This document shows, piece by piece, positions 33,746 through 42,278 of a stretch of 49,691 nucleotides of DNA; position 1 is the first letter of the stretch, and every line of letters begins with the position of its first letter. A program made the translations under genes and the position numbers. Location: assembly GCF_001043895.1 (NCBI RefSeq), contig NZ_JTHF01000056.1:1-49691 (forward strand), in the 5' to 3' direction. Source of the stretch: Methylobacterium indicum. Lineage in GTDB: Bacteria > Pseudomonadota > Alphaproteobacteria > Rhizobiales > Beijerinckiaceae. The notes under the pieces are model-generated. The model worked only from the letters and a program-made list of their open reading frames with translations. It searched no databases and was not told where the DNA came from.

Positions 33746-33788
33746 GCCGCCCCCTCCCGAACCGTCACGGTTGGGAGGACGGCTCACG
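33741..33788. terminator. Strong hairpin between yejB and the TetR gene (family R4-like)
   Basis: CGTGAGCCG (33741-33749) pairs with CGGCTCACG (33780-33788), and the inner CTCCCGAACCG/CGGTTGGGAG extends the stem with one bulge, leaving a tight loop. It sits between convergent genes, suiting a two-way terminator. The right arm GGGAGGACGGCTCACG resembles the right end of R4 at 25762-25777. Confidence 0.65.
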
Positions 33789-33804
33789 CGGGATCGGCCA
33801 GGCG

Positions 33805-34443
33805 TCAGGTCGCGGTGGGCGCGGCCCATCCGGCTTTCAGCGCGCCGATCAGGAAGGCGATCATCACGTCCAGGTCCGGCACGAAATCGTCCGGACATTG
33901 CACCACCAGCACGGGGTGGCAGAAGCGCACGATCGCCGTGTGGACGCAGCGCGCCGCGACCGCCGGGTCCTCGACCGAGAACTCGCCCCCGGCGGCACCG
34001 TCGGCGATGACGCGCTCCAGCACCGCGGTGATCCGGTCGACGTGGTGCCGGCAGACATCCCAGCTCTCGGACATCGCCGCCTCGATCATCTCGTGCATCC
34101 GCGGGTGGCCGGTGAAGCGGCCGACGGCGTCGCGGTGCAGGAAGACGATGACCTCGCGCAGGCGCGCCTCGGCGGTGAGCCCGGGCCGGCCGGCCACGGC
34201 GGCGATGCGGGCCTCGACCTCGCCGATGATGCGCGCCACCACCGCCTCGTTGATCGCCTTCTTCGAGTCGAAGAAGCGATAGACGTTGGCCGGGCTCATC
34301 CGCAGGGTCTTGGCGATGTCGGCCACCGTGGTCTTCTGGTAGCCGATCTCGCGAAAGAACCGCTCCGCCGTCGCGAGGATGCGGCAGCGGGTATCGGGCG
34401 GTGATTCCTCGACCGGTGAGGGGGCGGACAGGGCAGGGATCAT
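33805..34443 (-). CDS. TetR/AcrR family transcriptional regulator
   Basis: A 212-residue one-component repressor. The DNA-binding domain is at about residues 18-65: RILATAERFFREIGYQKTTVADIAKTLRMSPANVYRFFDSKKAINEAVV. The C-terminal part is a helical ligand domain resembling the TetR_C7 or AcrR-like group. No divergent target gene is adjacent, so the target and ligand are unknown; self-regulation is possible. Confidence 0.9.
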   Translation of the reverse strand: MIPALSAPSPVEESPPDTRCRILATAERFFREIGYQKTTVADIAKTLRMSPANVYRFFDSKKAINEAVVARIIGEVEARIAAVAGRPGLTAEARLREVIVFLHRDAVGRFTGHPRMHEMIEAAMSESWDVCRHHVDRITAVLERVIADGAAGGEFSVEDPAVAARCVHTAIVRFCHPVLVVQCPDDFVPDLDVMIAFLIGALKAGWAAPTAT

Positions 34444-34538
34444 CCGCGAAGCCTATCGTGCCGATCGGGCCGGGGTCAAAAGGCGCCGACGACCTTCGGG
34501 CCGGGTGTGGCATCTGCGTCACCCGGCCGGAGCCGTCA

Positions 34539-34736
34539 TCAGGACCCGAACTGGGAGCCCAGCCGCTCCAGGTACTCGGCGAGGTCGATCCCGCCGACCT
34601 TCTTGCCGTAATCGAACCGCGCGCCGGGCTGGATCACCACGCTCGCCCGGGTGGTGGTCAGGGTGACGGGCCGGGTGCAGACCCAGGCGCCGTCGCGGCG
34701 ATGCTCGAAGTAATTCAGGATCTCGTGCCGGTCCAC
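34539..34736 (-). CDS. Small hypothetical protein
   Basis: 65 residues, starting at GTG 34736, which has GGGAGG 6 bases upstream; an ATG at 34754 in the same frame is less well placed. The sequence MDRHEILNYFEHRRDGAWVCTRPVTLTTTRASVVIQPGARFDYGKKVGGIDLAEYLERLG is compact and predicted mostly beta. I do not recognise a family. The good ribosome site and protein-like composition support a real gene. It follows TetR-side DNA and is divergent from the glutathione peroxidase gene. Confidence 0.65.
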   Translation of the reverse strand: MDRHEILNYFEHRRDGAWVCTRPVTLTTTRASVVIQPGARFDYGKKVGGIDLAEYLERLGSQFGS

Positions 34737-34902
34737 GTCTGACCTCCCGACCAATCTCGTCGGACAACGTGACAGTCGGCCGGAAGTTCATCGGGAGACG
34801 AGACGACCACACGACCTTGTGCAAGCGTGGCCTTGCGCCGCCGCTTGCGCGGCCTGGCCCGCCGCGACACAGTCGGGCGAGTTCATCGAGGAGACGTTCC
34901 CC

Positions 34903-35469
34903 ATGCCGCTCGCCCGCCGCGAGGCCCTGGCCCTGATCGGAAGCGCCCTGGCTCTGCCCGCCCGGGCCGCGGCCCCCCAGAGCGCCGTCACCGCCTCGGC
35001 CTTCAGCTTCGCCAAACCCGAGGGCGGCCGCCTCGCGCTGGCGGACCTCTCGGCCAAGCCGATCCTGATCGTCAACACCGCGACGGCCTGCGGCTACGCC
35101 CCGCAATTCGCCGGCTTGCAGCAGCTCTGGACCCGGTTCGGCCCGCGCGGGCTGACGGTGATCGCGGTGCCCTCCGCCGATTTCGGCCGCCAGGAACCCC
35201 TCGACGGGATGGCGATCGCCGAGGCTGCGCGCAAGAACCACGGCGTCACCTTCCCGGTGGTGGGCAAGACCGGCGTGACGGGGCCGCAGGCCCACCCGTT
35301 CTACCGCTGGGCCGCGGCCGAGAAGCCGGCCGAGACGCCGCGCTGGAACTTCCACAAGTACCTCGTCGGCCGCGACGGGCATCTCGCCGCCGCCTTCGCC
35401 ACGCCGGTCGAGCCGACGGACACGCGGGTGATCGCGGCGATCGTCAAGGAACTGGATGCGGCGGGGTGA
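34903..35469 (+). CDS. Exported glutathione peroxidase-family protein
   Basis: A 188-residue thiol peroxidase of the glutathione peroxidase family with an N-terminal signal peptide (MPLARREALALIGSALALPARAAA, with an RR pair). The catalytic Cys63 lies in NTATACGYAPQF, the conserved Gln in DFGRQEP and the Trp in RWNFHKYLVGRDG, so the catalytic triad is present. The signal places it in the periplasm. GAGGAG upstream supports ATG 34903. It has cysteine rather than selenocysteine and probably uses thioredoxin-like donors, which is inferred from the bacterial family. Confidence 0.9.
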   Translation: MPLARREALALIGSALALPARAAAPQSAVTASAFSFAKPEGGRLALADLSAKPILIVNTATACGYAPQFAGLQQLWTRFGPRGLTVIAVPSADFGRQEPLDGMAIAEAARKNHGVTFPVVGKTGVTGPQAHPFYRWAAAEKPAETPRWNFHKYLVGRDGHLAAAFATPVEPTDTRVIAAIVKELDAAG

Positions 35470-35472
35470 GGG

Positions 35473-35502
35473 ATTCCGGTTCGCGAGAGCGAAAGCCGGA
35501 AT
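35473..35502 (+). terminator. Terminator-like hairpin after the glutathione peroxidase gene
   Basis: ATTCCGGTTCGC pairs with GCGAAAGCCGGAAT around a GAGA loop, with a small bulge, beginning 4 bp after the stop. It is followed by TGTCGTC rather than a run of T. Confidence 0.5.
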
Positions 35503-35527
35503 TGTCGTCCATCCATCCCAACCACAC

Positions 35528-35657
35528 CCTCGTCCTGAGGTGTCAGCCGATTGAACATCGGCTGACCTCGAAGGAGGGCTCCCGAAAGCCTCAGGGCTGA
35601 CTGGAGTCCTCCTTCGAGGTCGGTCCATCATCGATGGGCTGACACCTCAGGATGAGG
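35528..35657. repeat. Long palindromic repeat, family R2 copy 2
   Basis: Bounded by CCTCGTCCTGAGG and CCTCAGGATGAGG. The left inner hairpin is 35542-35551 with 35557-35566 (10 bp). The right inner hairpin, GTCGGTCCATC with GATGGGCTGAC, pairs with two G-T wobbles. The right tip resembles the left tip of copy 1 at 11649. It lies between the peroxidase gene and cysI. Confidence 0.85.
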
Positions 35658-35719
35658 TGGGCGGGTGGGAATGGCAGTGGGCTCGGTTGCCTGACGCGCG
35701 CGAGCCCACTCCGAACCGA

Positions 35720-37534
35720 TCAGGCCACCGCCTTCTGCGCGCCGGTCTGGACGTGGAAGTCCGGCCCGTTGCCGGTCTTCGCCACGTAGCCGGCCCGGAT
35801 CACGAAGTCGCCGAAGCGCTCGCCCTTCGTCCGGTCCTTGGCGTAGGCCGCGAAGAGCGGGTCGAGCTTCGGGCGGATGTCGGAGGCGGTGACGTCCTCG
35901 GCGTAGAGCTTGCTCAGCCGCGAGCCGTCGAAGGCGGCGCCGAGATAGAGGTTGTAGCGCTCCGGGCCGCGGCCGACGAGGCCGATCTCGGCAATGAACG
36001 GCCGGGCGCAGCCGTTCGGGCAGCCGGTCATCCGGATGGTGATGTCGTCGTCAGACAGGCCGTGGGAGGCCAGGCTCTCCTCCAGCTCGTCGATCAGGCT
36101 CGGCAGGTAGCGCTCGCTCTCGGCGAGAGCCAGGCCGCAGGTCGGCAGCGCCACGCAGGCGAGGCTGTTGCGGCGCAACGCCCCCGCGCCGGTGGTGAGG
36201 CCGTATTCCTGCACCAGCGCGTCGATCTCCGCCTTCTTATCCGCCGGGACGTTGGCGATGATGACGTTCTGGTTGCCGGTGAGGCGGAAATCGCCCTGGT
36301 GCACCTCGGCGATGCGGCGCAGGCCGGCCAGGAACTGCGGCCCGCCCTCGACGTCCTTGATCCGGCCCGACGGCACGTAGAGCGTCAGGTGGTGCTTGCC
36401 GTCGTCGCCCGCGACCCAGCCGTAACGGTCGCCGTTGCCCGTGAAGGTGAACGGCTTCGGGTCCTGGAAGGCGCGGCCGACCCGCTTCTCGACCTCGGCC
36501 CGGAAGGCCTTCAGGCCGTAGCGCTCGATCGTGTACTTCAGGCGGGCGTTCTTGCGGACATTGCGGTTGCCCCAGTCGCGCTGGACGGTCATCACCGCCT
36601 CGGCGACCTTGAGGGCGTATTCCGGCTCGGAAAACAGCATCACGTCGGCGGTGCGCGGGAAGGTGTCGGTCTCGCCGTGGGTCATGCCCATGCCGCCGCC
36701 GACGGTGACGTTCCAGCCCGTCACCTTGCCCTTCTTGTCGAGGATCGCGATGAAGCCGAGGTCGTGGGCGTAGACGTCGACCTCGTTGGAGGGCGGCACC
36801 GCCACGATCGTCTTGAACTTCCGCGGCAGGTAGGTCTTGCCGTAGACCGGCTCGACCTCGGACGCGTCCTCGCCGCCGACCACGCGCTCTCCGTCGAGCC
36901 AGATCTCGCGCCAGGCATTGGTCTTCGGCAGGAGGCTGTCGGAGATGTCCTTGGCCAGCTTGTAGGCGGCCTCGTGGGCGCCCTTCTGGGCCGGATTCGT
37001 CGCCGCCATCACGTTGCGGTTGACGTCGCCGCAGGCCGCGATCGTGTCGAGCAACGCCGCGTCGATCGCCGCCATCGTGCGCTTGAGGTTCGACTTGATG
37101 ACGCCGTGATACTGGAAGGTCTGGCGCGTCGTCGCCCGGAGCGTCCCGTTGGCGTAGGTGCGGGCGATCTCGTCGAGGATCAGCCATTGCTTCGGCGTCA
37201 CGACGCCGCCGGCGATGCGCAGGCGGATCATGAAGGAATAGGCCTTGTCGAGCTTCTTCCTGGTCCGCTCGGCGCGCAGGTCACGGTCGTCCTGAAGGTA
37301 CATCCCGTGGAACTTCACGAGCTGCCCGTCATCGTCCGAGATCGCCCCCGTGGCGTTCTTCAGGAGCCCCTCGGCGAGGGTGCCGCGCAGGTAGCCGCTG
37401 GCGATCTTGATGTGCTCGTTCGCCGAGAGCTTGGCGGCTCGGGCCGCTTCAGCTTCGGTGATCGGACGCTCGGTCGGCGGCGTCTCGTAGACGCGCTCGG
37501 CGGTGGGGGTGTCGGCGGTCTTATGGTCGGCCAT
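35720..37534 (-). CDS. cysI: Sulfite reductase (NADPH) hemoprotein beta-component
   Basis: A 604-residue sirohaem/4Fe-4S protein that reduces sulfite to sulfide with electrons from CysJ. The cluster cysteines are C460 and C466 (ACVALPTCGLALAESER) and C505 and C509 (TGCPNGCARPFIAEIG). Upstream motifs include MIRLRIAGGVVTPKQW, TTRQTFQYHGV, ACGDVNRNVMA, YLPRKFKT and GGGMGMTHGE. ATG 37534 fits the family; the frame continues upstream without support. It is on the same strand as cysJ but separated by 371 bp containing an R1 palindrome. Confidence 0.95.
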   Translation of the reverse strand: MADHKTADTPTAERVYETPPTERPITEAEAARAAKLSANEHIKIASGYLRGTLAEGLLKNATGAISDDDGQLVKFHGMYLQDDRDLRAERTRKKLDKAYSFMIRLRIAGGVVTPKQWLILDEIARTYANGTLRATTRQTFQYHGVIKSNLKRTMAAIDAALLDTIAACGDVNRNVMAATNPAQKGAHEAAYKLAKDISDSLLPKTNAWREIWLDGERVVGGEDASEVEPVYGKTYLPRKFKTIVAVPPSNEVDVYAHDLGFIAILDKKGKVTGWNVTVGGGMGMTHGETDTFPRTADVMLFSEPEYALKVAEAVMTVQRDWGNRNVRKNARLKYTIERYGLKAFRAEVEKRVGRAFQDPKPFTFTGNGDRYGWVAGDDGKHHLTLYVPSGRIKDVEGGPQFLAGLRRIAEVHQGDFRLTGNQNVIIANVPADKKAEIDALVQEYGLTTGAGALRRNSLACVALPTCGLALAESERYLPSLIDELEESLASHGLSDDDITIRMTGCPNGCARPFIAEIGLVGRGPERYNLYLGAAFDGSRLSKLYAEDVTASDIRPKLDPLFAAYAKDRTKGERFGDFVIRAGYVAKTGNGPDFHVQTGAQKAVA

Positions 37535-37905
37535 GGGGTGTGTCCGTTCGGGCGCCGGGTACGGCGCATGATCTACCAGCGTCCCGGGCGCCTGACAGCA
37601 CCGAAGGAGACGCGGGATCCCCTCATCGGGTGGGAGGAGGGGCGGGGGTGAGGGTTTGACGCCTCGGAACTGGTTGCCGGACTTGGCTCTCTTCTCCTCT
37701 CCCCGCGGGCGGGGAGAGGGCTGCATCTCCGTTCAGGAGATGCAGCAAGCCCGAAGGGCGAGGGTGAGGGGGTGTTTCCGGAAGAGCCACATCCGGCACC
37801 TCCCCCTCACCTTCGGCTGCCGCCTCGCTGTCGACCCGACAAGGGGTCGACAGCCCTCTCCCCGCCCGCGGGGAGAGGGGAGATGCGCACCCGGCGATGC
37901 GGACC
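37535..37905. other. cysJ-cysI intergenic region
   Basis: 371 bp between two co-oriented genes that form one enzyme. It is occupied mainly by the R1 palindrome (37695-37881). The 160 bp before cysI contain no obvious promoter consensus that I can identify. Confidence 0.6.
37695..37881. repeat. Long palindromic repeat, family R1 copy B
   Basis: Same frame as copy A at 1-200: terminal hairpins on CCTCTCCCCGCGGGCGGGGA, the constant inner segment AAGCCCGAAGGGCGAGGGTG, and the phrase GTTTCCGGA. The tip hairpins differ: 37720-37730 with 37736-37746 (11 bp, tip on GCTGCATCTCC) and 37827-37837 with 37844-37854 (11 bp, tip on GCTGTCGACCC). It lies between cysJ and cysI. Confidence 0.88.
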
Positions 37906-39684
37906 CTAGTACACGTCCTGCTGATAGCGGTGGCTGCGCTCCAGGCCGGCCACCGCCGCTTCCGCGGCCGCGGCATCCAGGCCCTTCACGTCGGCGAAGG
38001 CACGCACCAACGCCGCCCGCACGTCCTTGGCCATCGCCTTGGCGTCGCCGCAGACATAGAAGTGGGCGCCGCCGTCGAGCCAGGAGACGAGTTCGCGCCG
38101 CTGCTCCCAGATCCGGTCCTGGACGTAGATTTTTTCCGGCTGGTCGCGGGAGAAGGCGACGTCTATGCGGGCGAGCGACCCGTCCTCCAGGGCCTCCTGC
38201 CATTCGAGCTGGTACAGGAAGTCGTGGGTGAAGTGACGGTCGCCGAAAAAGAGCCAGTTGCGGCCCGGGGCCTCGGTGGCGCGGCGCTCCTGCACGAAGG
38301 CGCGGAACGGCGCCACGCCGGTGCCGGGACCGACCATGATGATGTCGGTGGCGGGGTTCGCGGGCAGGCGGAAATGCTTGTTCGGCTTCACCCGCACCTT
38401 CAGCTTGGCGCCGGTGCGGATCCGGTCCGCGACGTGGACCGAGGCGACGCCCGTCCGCGCCCGGTCGTGGGTGGTGTAGCGCACCGCCGCGATGGTCAGG
38501 TGAGCCTCGTCGCCGACCTCGGCCCGCGAGGAGGCGATCGAGTAGGCCCGGGGCGGCAGCGGCCGGGTGATGTCGCTGAGGTGCTGCGCCGTCAGCTTGG
38601 CCGGATAGGTCTCGATCAGGTCGACGAGGTGGCGGCCCTCGATCCAGGCCCGGACCTCGTTCGACTCGATCAGGCGGCGCGCCTCCTCGTGGCCCGTGGC
38701 CTTGACGAAGCGCTCGACCGTCGCGGCCGACAGGGTGGTGATGTCGCGCTCGGCGAGCAGGGCTTGGCGCAGCACCGAATCGCCCTCGAGACCGGCGGCC
38801 TTGAGGATCTGGTCGACCAGCGCCGGGTCGTTCTCGGGGTAGAGCTCGAGGGAGTCGCCGGGCTCGTAGGCGGGAGCGGCGTCCTCGAAGGCGAGCGCGA
38901 GGTGGATCGTCTCCTTGTCGGAGCGCGACGAGTTGAGGTTGACGTGCTCGATCACCTCGACGACGACCGGCTCGCGGCTGAGCTCGACCTCCTCGTCGCC
39001 GCCCGCCGTGCGGGCGAAATCCACCGCCACGACGTTGCCCGCGGCGGCCTCGGCCGGCGCCAGCGCCTTGAGGGCGTCCTTGATCCAGGCGGCGGCCGGC
39101 TTGTCGAAGTCGAGGTCGCAATCGACCCGCGGCAGCACGCGCTTGGCGCCCAAGGCCTCGAAGCGATCGTCGAGGCGCTTTCCGATGGCGCAGAACTCGG
39201 CATAGGACGTGTCGCCCAGCGCCAGCACGCCGAACTCGACCCCGTCGAGGCGGGGCGCGCCCTCGCCCATGATCTCGCCATAGGCGCGCACGGCCCGGGC
39301 CGGCGGCTCGCCCTCGCCCCAGGTGGCGGCGATGACGATCAGGCGCTTCTCCTTCCCCAAGGCCGCCACGTCGAGGTCGGCGAAGTCGACGACCTTCGGC
39401 TTGAAGCCGGTCTTGCGGGCGAGCTTCGACACGTCGCCGGCGAGCTTTTCGGAATTGCCCGATTCGCTGGCGAAGACGATCGTCAGCGGCTCGGCGGCCC
39501 GCGGCGGCGCGGCCGGGGCGGGCGCCTCGGCGGTGGCGGCGCCTCCCGCGGCGTCGAGCCCGGCGAGGAAGCCGGCGAGCCACGCCCGTTGCAGGGCGGT
39601 GGTGGAGCCGAGGGCGGCATCGAGATGGGCCCGCTCGGCGTCGCCGAAGGGAGCCGTGCGGGGGAGAAGCGCGGGGCGAGACAT
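37906..39684 (-). CDS. cysJ: Sulfite reductase (NADPH) flavoprotein alpha-component
   Basis: A 592-residue diflavin reductase that passes electrons from NADPH through FAD and FMN to CysI. The flavodoxin domain starts near residue 66 (LTIVFASESGNSEKLAGDVSK, ATWGEGEPPARA, FGVLALGDTSYAEFC). The FAD domain has YEPGDSLELYPEND and RAYSIASS, and the NADPH domain has MVGPGTGVAPFRAFVQER, LFFGDRHFTHDFLYQLEWQ and HFYVCGDAKAMAKDV. It ends in the usual DVY. ATG 39684 is preferred over 39720 by family similarity. Confidence 0.95.
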   Translation of the reverse strand: MSRPALLPRTAPFGDAERAHLDAALGSTTALQRAWLAGFLAGLDAAGGAATAEAPAPAAPPRAAEPLTIVFASESGNSEKLAGDVSKLARKTGFKPKVVDFADLDVAALGKEKRLIVIAATWGEGEPPARAVRAYGEIMGEGAPRLDGVEFGVLALGDTSYAEFCAIGKRLDDRFEALGAKRVLPRVDCDLDFDKPAAAWIKDALKALAPAEAAAGNVVAVDFARTAGGDEEVELSREPVVVEVIEHVNLNSSRSDKETIHLALAFEDAAPAYEPGDSLELYPENDPALVDQILKAAGLEGDSVLRQALLAERDITTLSAATVERFVKATGHEEARRLIESNEVRAWIEGRHLVDLIETYPAKLTAQHLSDITRPLPPRAYSIASSRAEVGDEAHLTIAAVRYTTHDRARTGVASVHVADRIRTGAKLKVRVKPNKHFRLPANPATDIIMVGPGTGVAPFRAFVQERRATEAPGRNWLFFGDRHFTHDFLYQLEWQEALEDGSLARIDVAFSRDQPEKIYVQDRIWEQRRELVSWLDGGAHFYVCGDAKAMAKDVRAALVRAFADVKGLDAAAAEAAVAGLERSHRYQQDVY

Positions 39685-39792
39685 GCCCGCACAGATGTGC
39701 CCGCGCCGGCCCGGAGTCAACCGAAATGTTCTTTTTGAAGAACGCGTCCGCGGGAGATCGTCGTTATCGTCCGCGGGCGCGTAGAGAGAATA

Positions 39793-40284
39793 TTATTTTC
39801 CGTTCGCCGCGACGGCCTGGACGAACGGCGCCGTCGGCAGCGGCAGGGCGGTGGTGCTCTTCACCTTCTCCATGGCGAACCGGGAGGTGACGTTCTTCAG
39901 CGGCAGCCCCGCGATGAGGCGCTTGTAGAAGGCGTCGTAGGCCTGCATGTCCGCCACCACGACGCGCAGCATGTAATCCACGTCGCCGGCCATGCGGTAG
40001 AATTCCAGCACCTCGGGCATCCCCGCCACGGTGGCGGCGAAGCGCTCCAGCCACTCGCGGGAATGGTCGCTGGTCTCGATCGAGACGAAAACCGTTAACC
40101 CCAATCCCAACTTCACCGGGTCGAGCACCGCCACCCGGCGGTCGATCACCCCGTCGGCCTCGAGGCGCTGGATGCGCTTCCAGCACGGGGTCTGCGACAG
40201 GCCGACGCGCTCCCCGATCTGGGCGATCGACAGGGTCGCGTCGTTCTGGAGCAGGGCGAGGATCTTCAAATCGATGGCATCCAC
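39793..40284 (-). CDS. Lrp/AsnC family transcriptional regulator
   Basis: A 163-residue regulator. The N-terminal helix-turn-helix reads DLKILALLQNDATLSIAQIGERVGLSQTPCWKRIQRLEADGVI. The C-terminal RAM/ligand domain contains VSIETSDHSREWLERFAATVAGMPEVLEFYRMAGDVDYMLRVVV. It is divergent from cysH and adjacent to cysJ, so control of the sulfur genes by an amino acid such as cysteine is plausible but inferred. It is about average length for the family. Confidence 0.92.
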   Translation of the reverse strand: MDAIDLKILALLQNDATLSIAQIGERVGLSQTPCWKRIQRLEADGVIDRRVAVLDPVKLGLGLTVFVSIETSDHSREWLERFAATVAGMPEVLEFYRMAGDVDYMLRVVVADMQAYDAFYKRLIAGLPLKNVTSRFAMEKVKSTTALPLPTAPFVQAVAANGK

Positions 40285-40434
40285 TGCGCGGCTCCGATTC
40301 TGGAGAAGATTCTTTCAAGGCTGACCCTCGGGAAGGGAACGGATTTTCTACCCGGGGGTTGACCGGATCCCCAATATCCCGAGGCGCGGGGGCGAGGAGA
40401 ACGAAAAACTCCGGGATCGCGGACCAGCCATGCC

Positions 40435-40464
40435 TTGACAGTGTTCGGTATAGCGAACAGTTAC
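40435..40464 (+). promoter_or_regulatory. Candidate promoter and palindromic operator of the cysH operon
   Basis: A perfect -35 box TTGACA (40435-40440) is followed at once by the palindrome TGTTCGGTATAGCGAACA (40442-40459; 6-bp arms, 6-bp centre). A -10 box at 17-18 bp spacing would be CAGTTA or AGTTAC, which is weak, so activation or a non-standard -10 is possible. The palindrome fills the -35/-10 spacer, where a bound repressor would block transcription. It lies 39 bp before the cysH start. Confidence 0.55.
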
Positions 40465-40497
40465 CCCTTCACACAAGCAGCCAATCCCGGGCTCTCC

Positions 40498-41346
40498 ATG
40501 ACCCTCCCCCTCGACCGCGCGGCGCAGGACGCCCTTGCGGAAGATCTGGCGACGCGTCTGCGTCCCCTCGCCCTACAGGCGCGCCTCGCGCTGATCGACG
40601 CGACGGTGGACGGCCGCCTGGTCTTCACCACGAGCTTCGGCCTGGAGGACCAGGCCCTCACCCACGCGTTGCGCATGGCGAAGTCGCGGGCCGAGATCGT
40701 GACCCTCGATACCGGCCGGCTCTTTCCCGAGACCTACGACACCTGGGCCGAGACGGAAGCGGCCTACGGCTTCCGCATCCGCGCCTACGCGCCGGAGCGC
40801 GAGGCCGAGGAGCGGTTCGTCGAAGAGTCCGGCATCAACGGCTTTCGTCATTCCGTGGCGGCGCGCCAGGCCTGCTGCGGCTTCCGCAAGGTCGAGCCGC
40901 TGGGCCGGGCCCTTACCGGCGCCGCCGGCTGGCTCACCGGCCTGCGCGCCGGCCAGTCGGCCAACCGGGCGGAGACGCCGCTCGCCGAGGCCGACCACGC
41001 CCGCGGGCTGATCAAGCTCAACCCGCTCGCCGACTGGACCCGCGAGGCTTTGGCCGAGCTGATCCACCAGAACTACGTGCCCTACAACGTCCTGCACGAC
41101 CGCGGCTTCCCGTCGATCGGCTGCGCGCCCTGTACCCGCGCCGTGAAGGTCGGCGAGCCCGAGCGCGCCGGCCGCTGGTGGTGGGAGCAGGCGGGCAAGC
41201 AGGAATGCGGCCTCCATGTCGCCGGCGCGCCCGGCAGCGGGATCAAGCCCGGACAGGAACCCGGCGCCTTCGAGCCGGCACAGTCCACCACGAGACCCTC
41301 GTCCGAATCATCCTCGACCAAGACTAACCCGGAGCTGGCCGCATGA
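40498..41346 (+). CDS. cysH: Assimilatory adenylylsulfate (APS) reductase, iron-sulfur type
   Basis: A 282-residue CysH that reduces activated sulfate to sulfite. The 4Fe-4S ligands diagnostic of APS-using enzymes are present: C126-C127 ([12 protein letters not shown]) and C209/C212 ([11 protein letters not shown]). The catalytic C237 is in KQECGLH. Other motifs are [14 protein letters not shown] and [14 protein letters not shown]. The cysteine pairs predict APS rather than PAPS as substrate, which fits the absence of an APS kinase gene in the locus. The chosen ATG gives a normal length; an upstream in-frame ATG would include the operator. It overlaps cysD by 4 bases. Confidence 0.93.
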   Translation: MTLPLDRAAQDALAEDLATRLRPLALQARLALIDATVDGRLVFTTSFGLEDQALTHALRMAKSRAEIVTLDTGRLFPETYDTWAETEAAYGFRIRAYAPEREAEERFVEESGINGFRHSVAARQACCGFRKVEPLGRALTGAAGWLTGLRAGQSANRAETPLAEADHARGLIKLNPLADWTREALAELIHQNYVPYNVLHDRGFPSIGCAPCTRAVKVGEPERAGRWWWEQAGKQECGLHVAGAPGSGIKPGQEPGAFEPAQSTTRPSSESSSTKTNPELAA

Positions 41347-42278
41347 GCGCCGCCCTCAAGGTCCGTACCGACGGCCTCGACCGCCTGACCCACCTCCAGC
41401 GCCTGGAGGCCGAGAGCATCCACATCATGCGGGAGACGGTCGCCGAGACCGAGAACCCGGTGATGCTGTACTCGATCGGCAAGGATTCCTCGGTCCTGCT
41501 GCATCTGGCGCTCAAGGCCTTCGCGCCGGGCCGGCTGCCGTTCCCGCTGCTCCACGTCGACACGACCTGGAAGTTCCGCGAGATGATCGCCTTCCGCGAT
41601 CGGCGCGCCAAGGAACTCGGCCTCGACCTCCTGGTCCACACCAACCCGGACGGACTCGCCCGCGGGATCGGGCCGGTGAGCCACGGCTCCGAGGTCCATA
41701 CCGACGTGATGAAGACCCAGGCCCTGCGCCAGGCCCTCGACAAGCACAAGTTCGACGCGGCCTTCGGCGGCGCCCGGCGCGACGAGGAGGCCTCGCGGGC
41801 CAAGGAGCGCATCGTGAGCTTGCGCACCGCGCAGCACCGCTGGGATCCGAAGCGCCAGCGCGCCGAGCCCTGGCACCTCTACAACATGAAGAAGCAGCGC
41901 GGCGAGTCGTTGCGCGTCTTCCCGCTGTCGAACTGGACCGAGCTCGATATCTGGCTCTACATCGAGCAGGAGAACATCCCGATCGTCCCGCTCTACTACG
42001 CGGCCGAGCGCCCGGTGGTGCAGCGCGACGGGCAGCTGATCATGGTGGACGACGAGCGGCTGCCGCTGAATCCCGGCGAGACGCCGGAGATGCGTCTCGT
42101 GCGGTTCCGGACGCTCGGCTGCTATCCGCTGACCGGGGCGGTGGAGAGCGACGCCGCGACCCTGCCGGAGATCATCGGCGAGACGCTGGCCGCCCGCACC
42201 TCCGAACGGCAGGGCCGGGTGATCGACAAGGACGGCGCCGGCGCCATGGAGCGCAAGAAGCAGGAAGGCTACTTCTGA
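41343..42278 (+). CDS. cysD: Sulfate adenylyltransferase small subunit
   Basis: A 311-residue ATP-sulfurylase catalytic subunit of the PP-loop ATPase family. It has the PP-loop [53 protein letters not shown] and the C-terminal [23 protein letters not shown]. It forms APS from ATP and sulfate together with CysN. The ATG overlaps the cysH stop (ATGA), and its own TGA shares one base with the cysN ATG. Confidence 0.95.
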   Translation: MSAALKVRTDGLDRLTHLQRLEAESIHIMRETVAETENPVMLYSIGKDSSVLLHLALKAFAPGRLPFPLLHVDTTWKFREMIAFRDRRAKELGLDLLVHTNPDGLARGIGPVSHGSEVHTDVMKTQALRQALDKHKFDAAFGGARRDEEASRAKERIVSLRTAQHRWDPKRQRAEPWHLYNMKKQRGESLRVFPLSNWTELDIWLYIEQENIPIVPLYYAAERPVVQRDGQLIMVDDERLPLNPGETPEMRLVRFRTLGCYPLTGAVESDAATLPEIIGETLAARTSERQGRVIDKDGAGAMERKKQEGYF

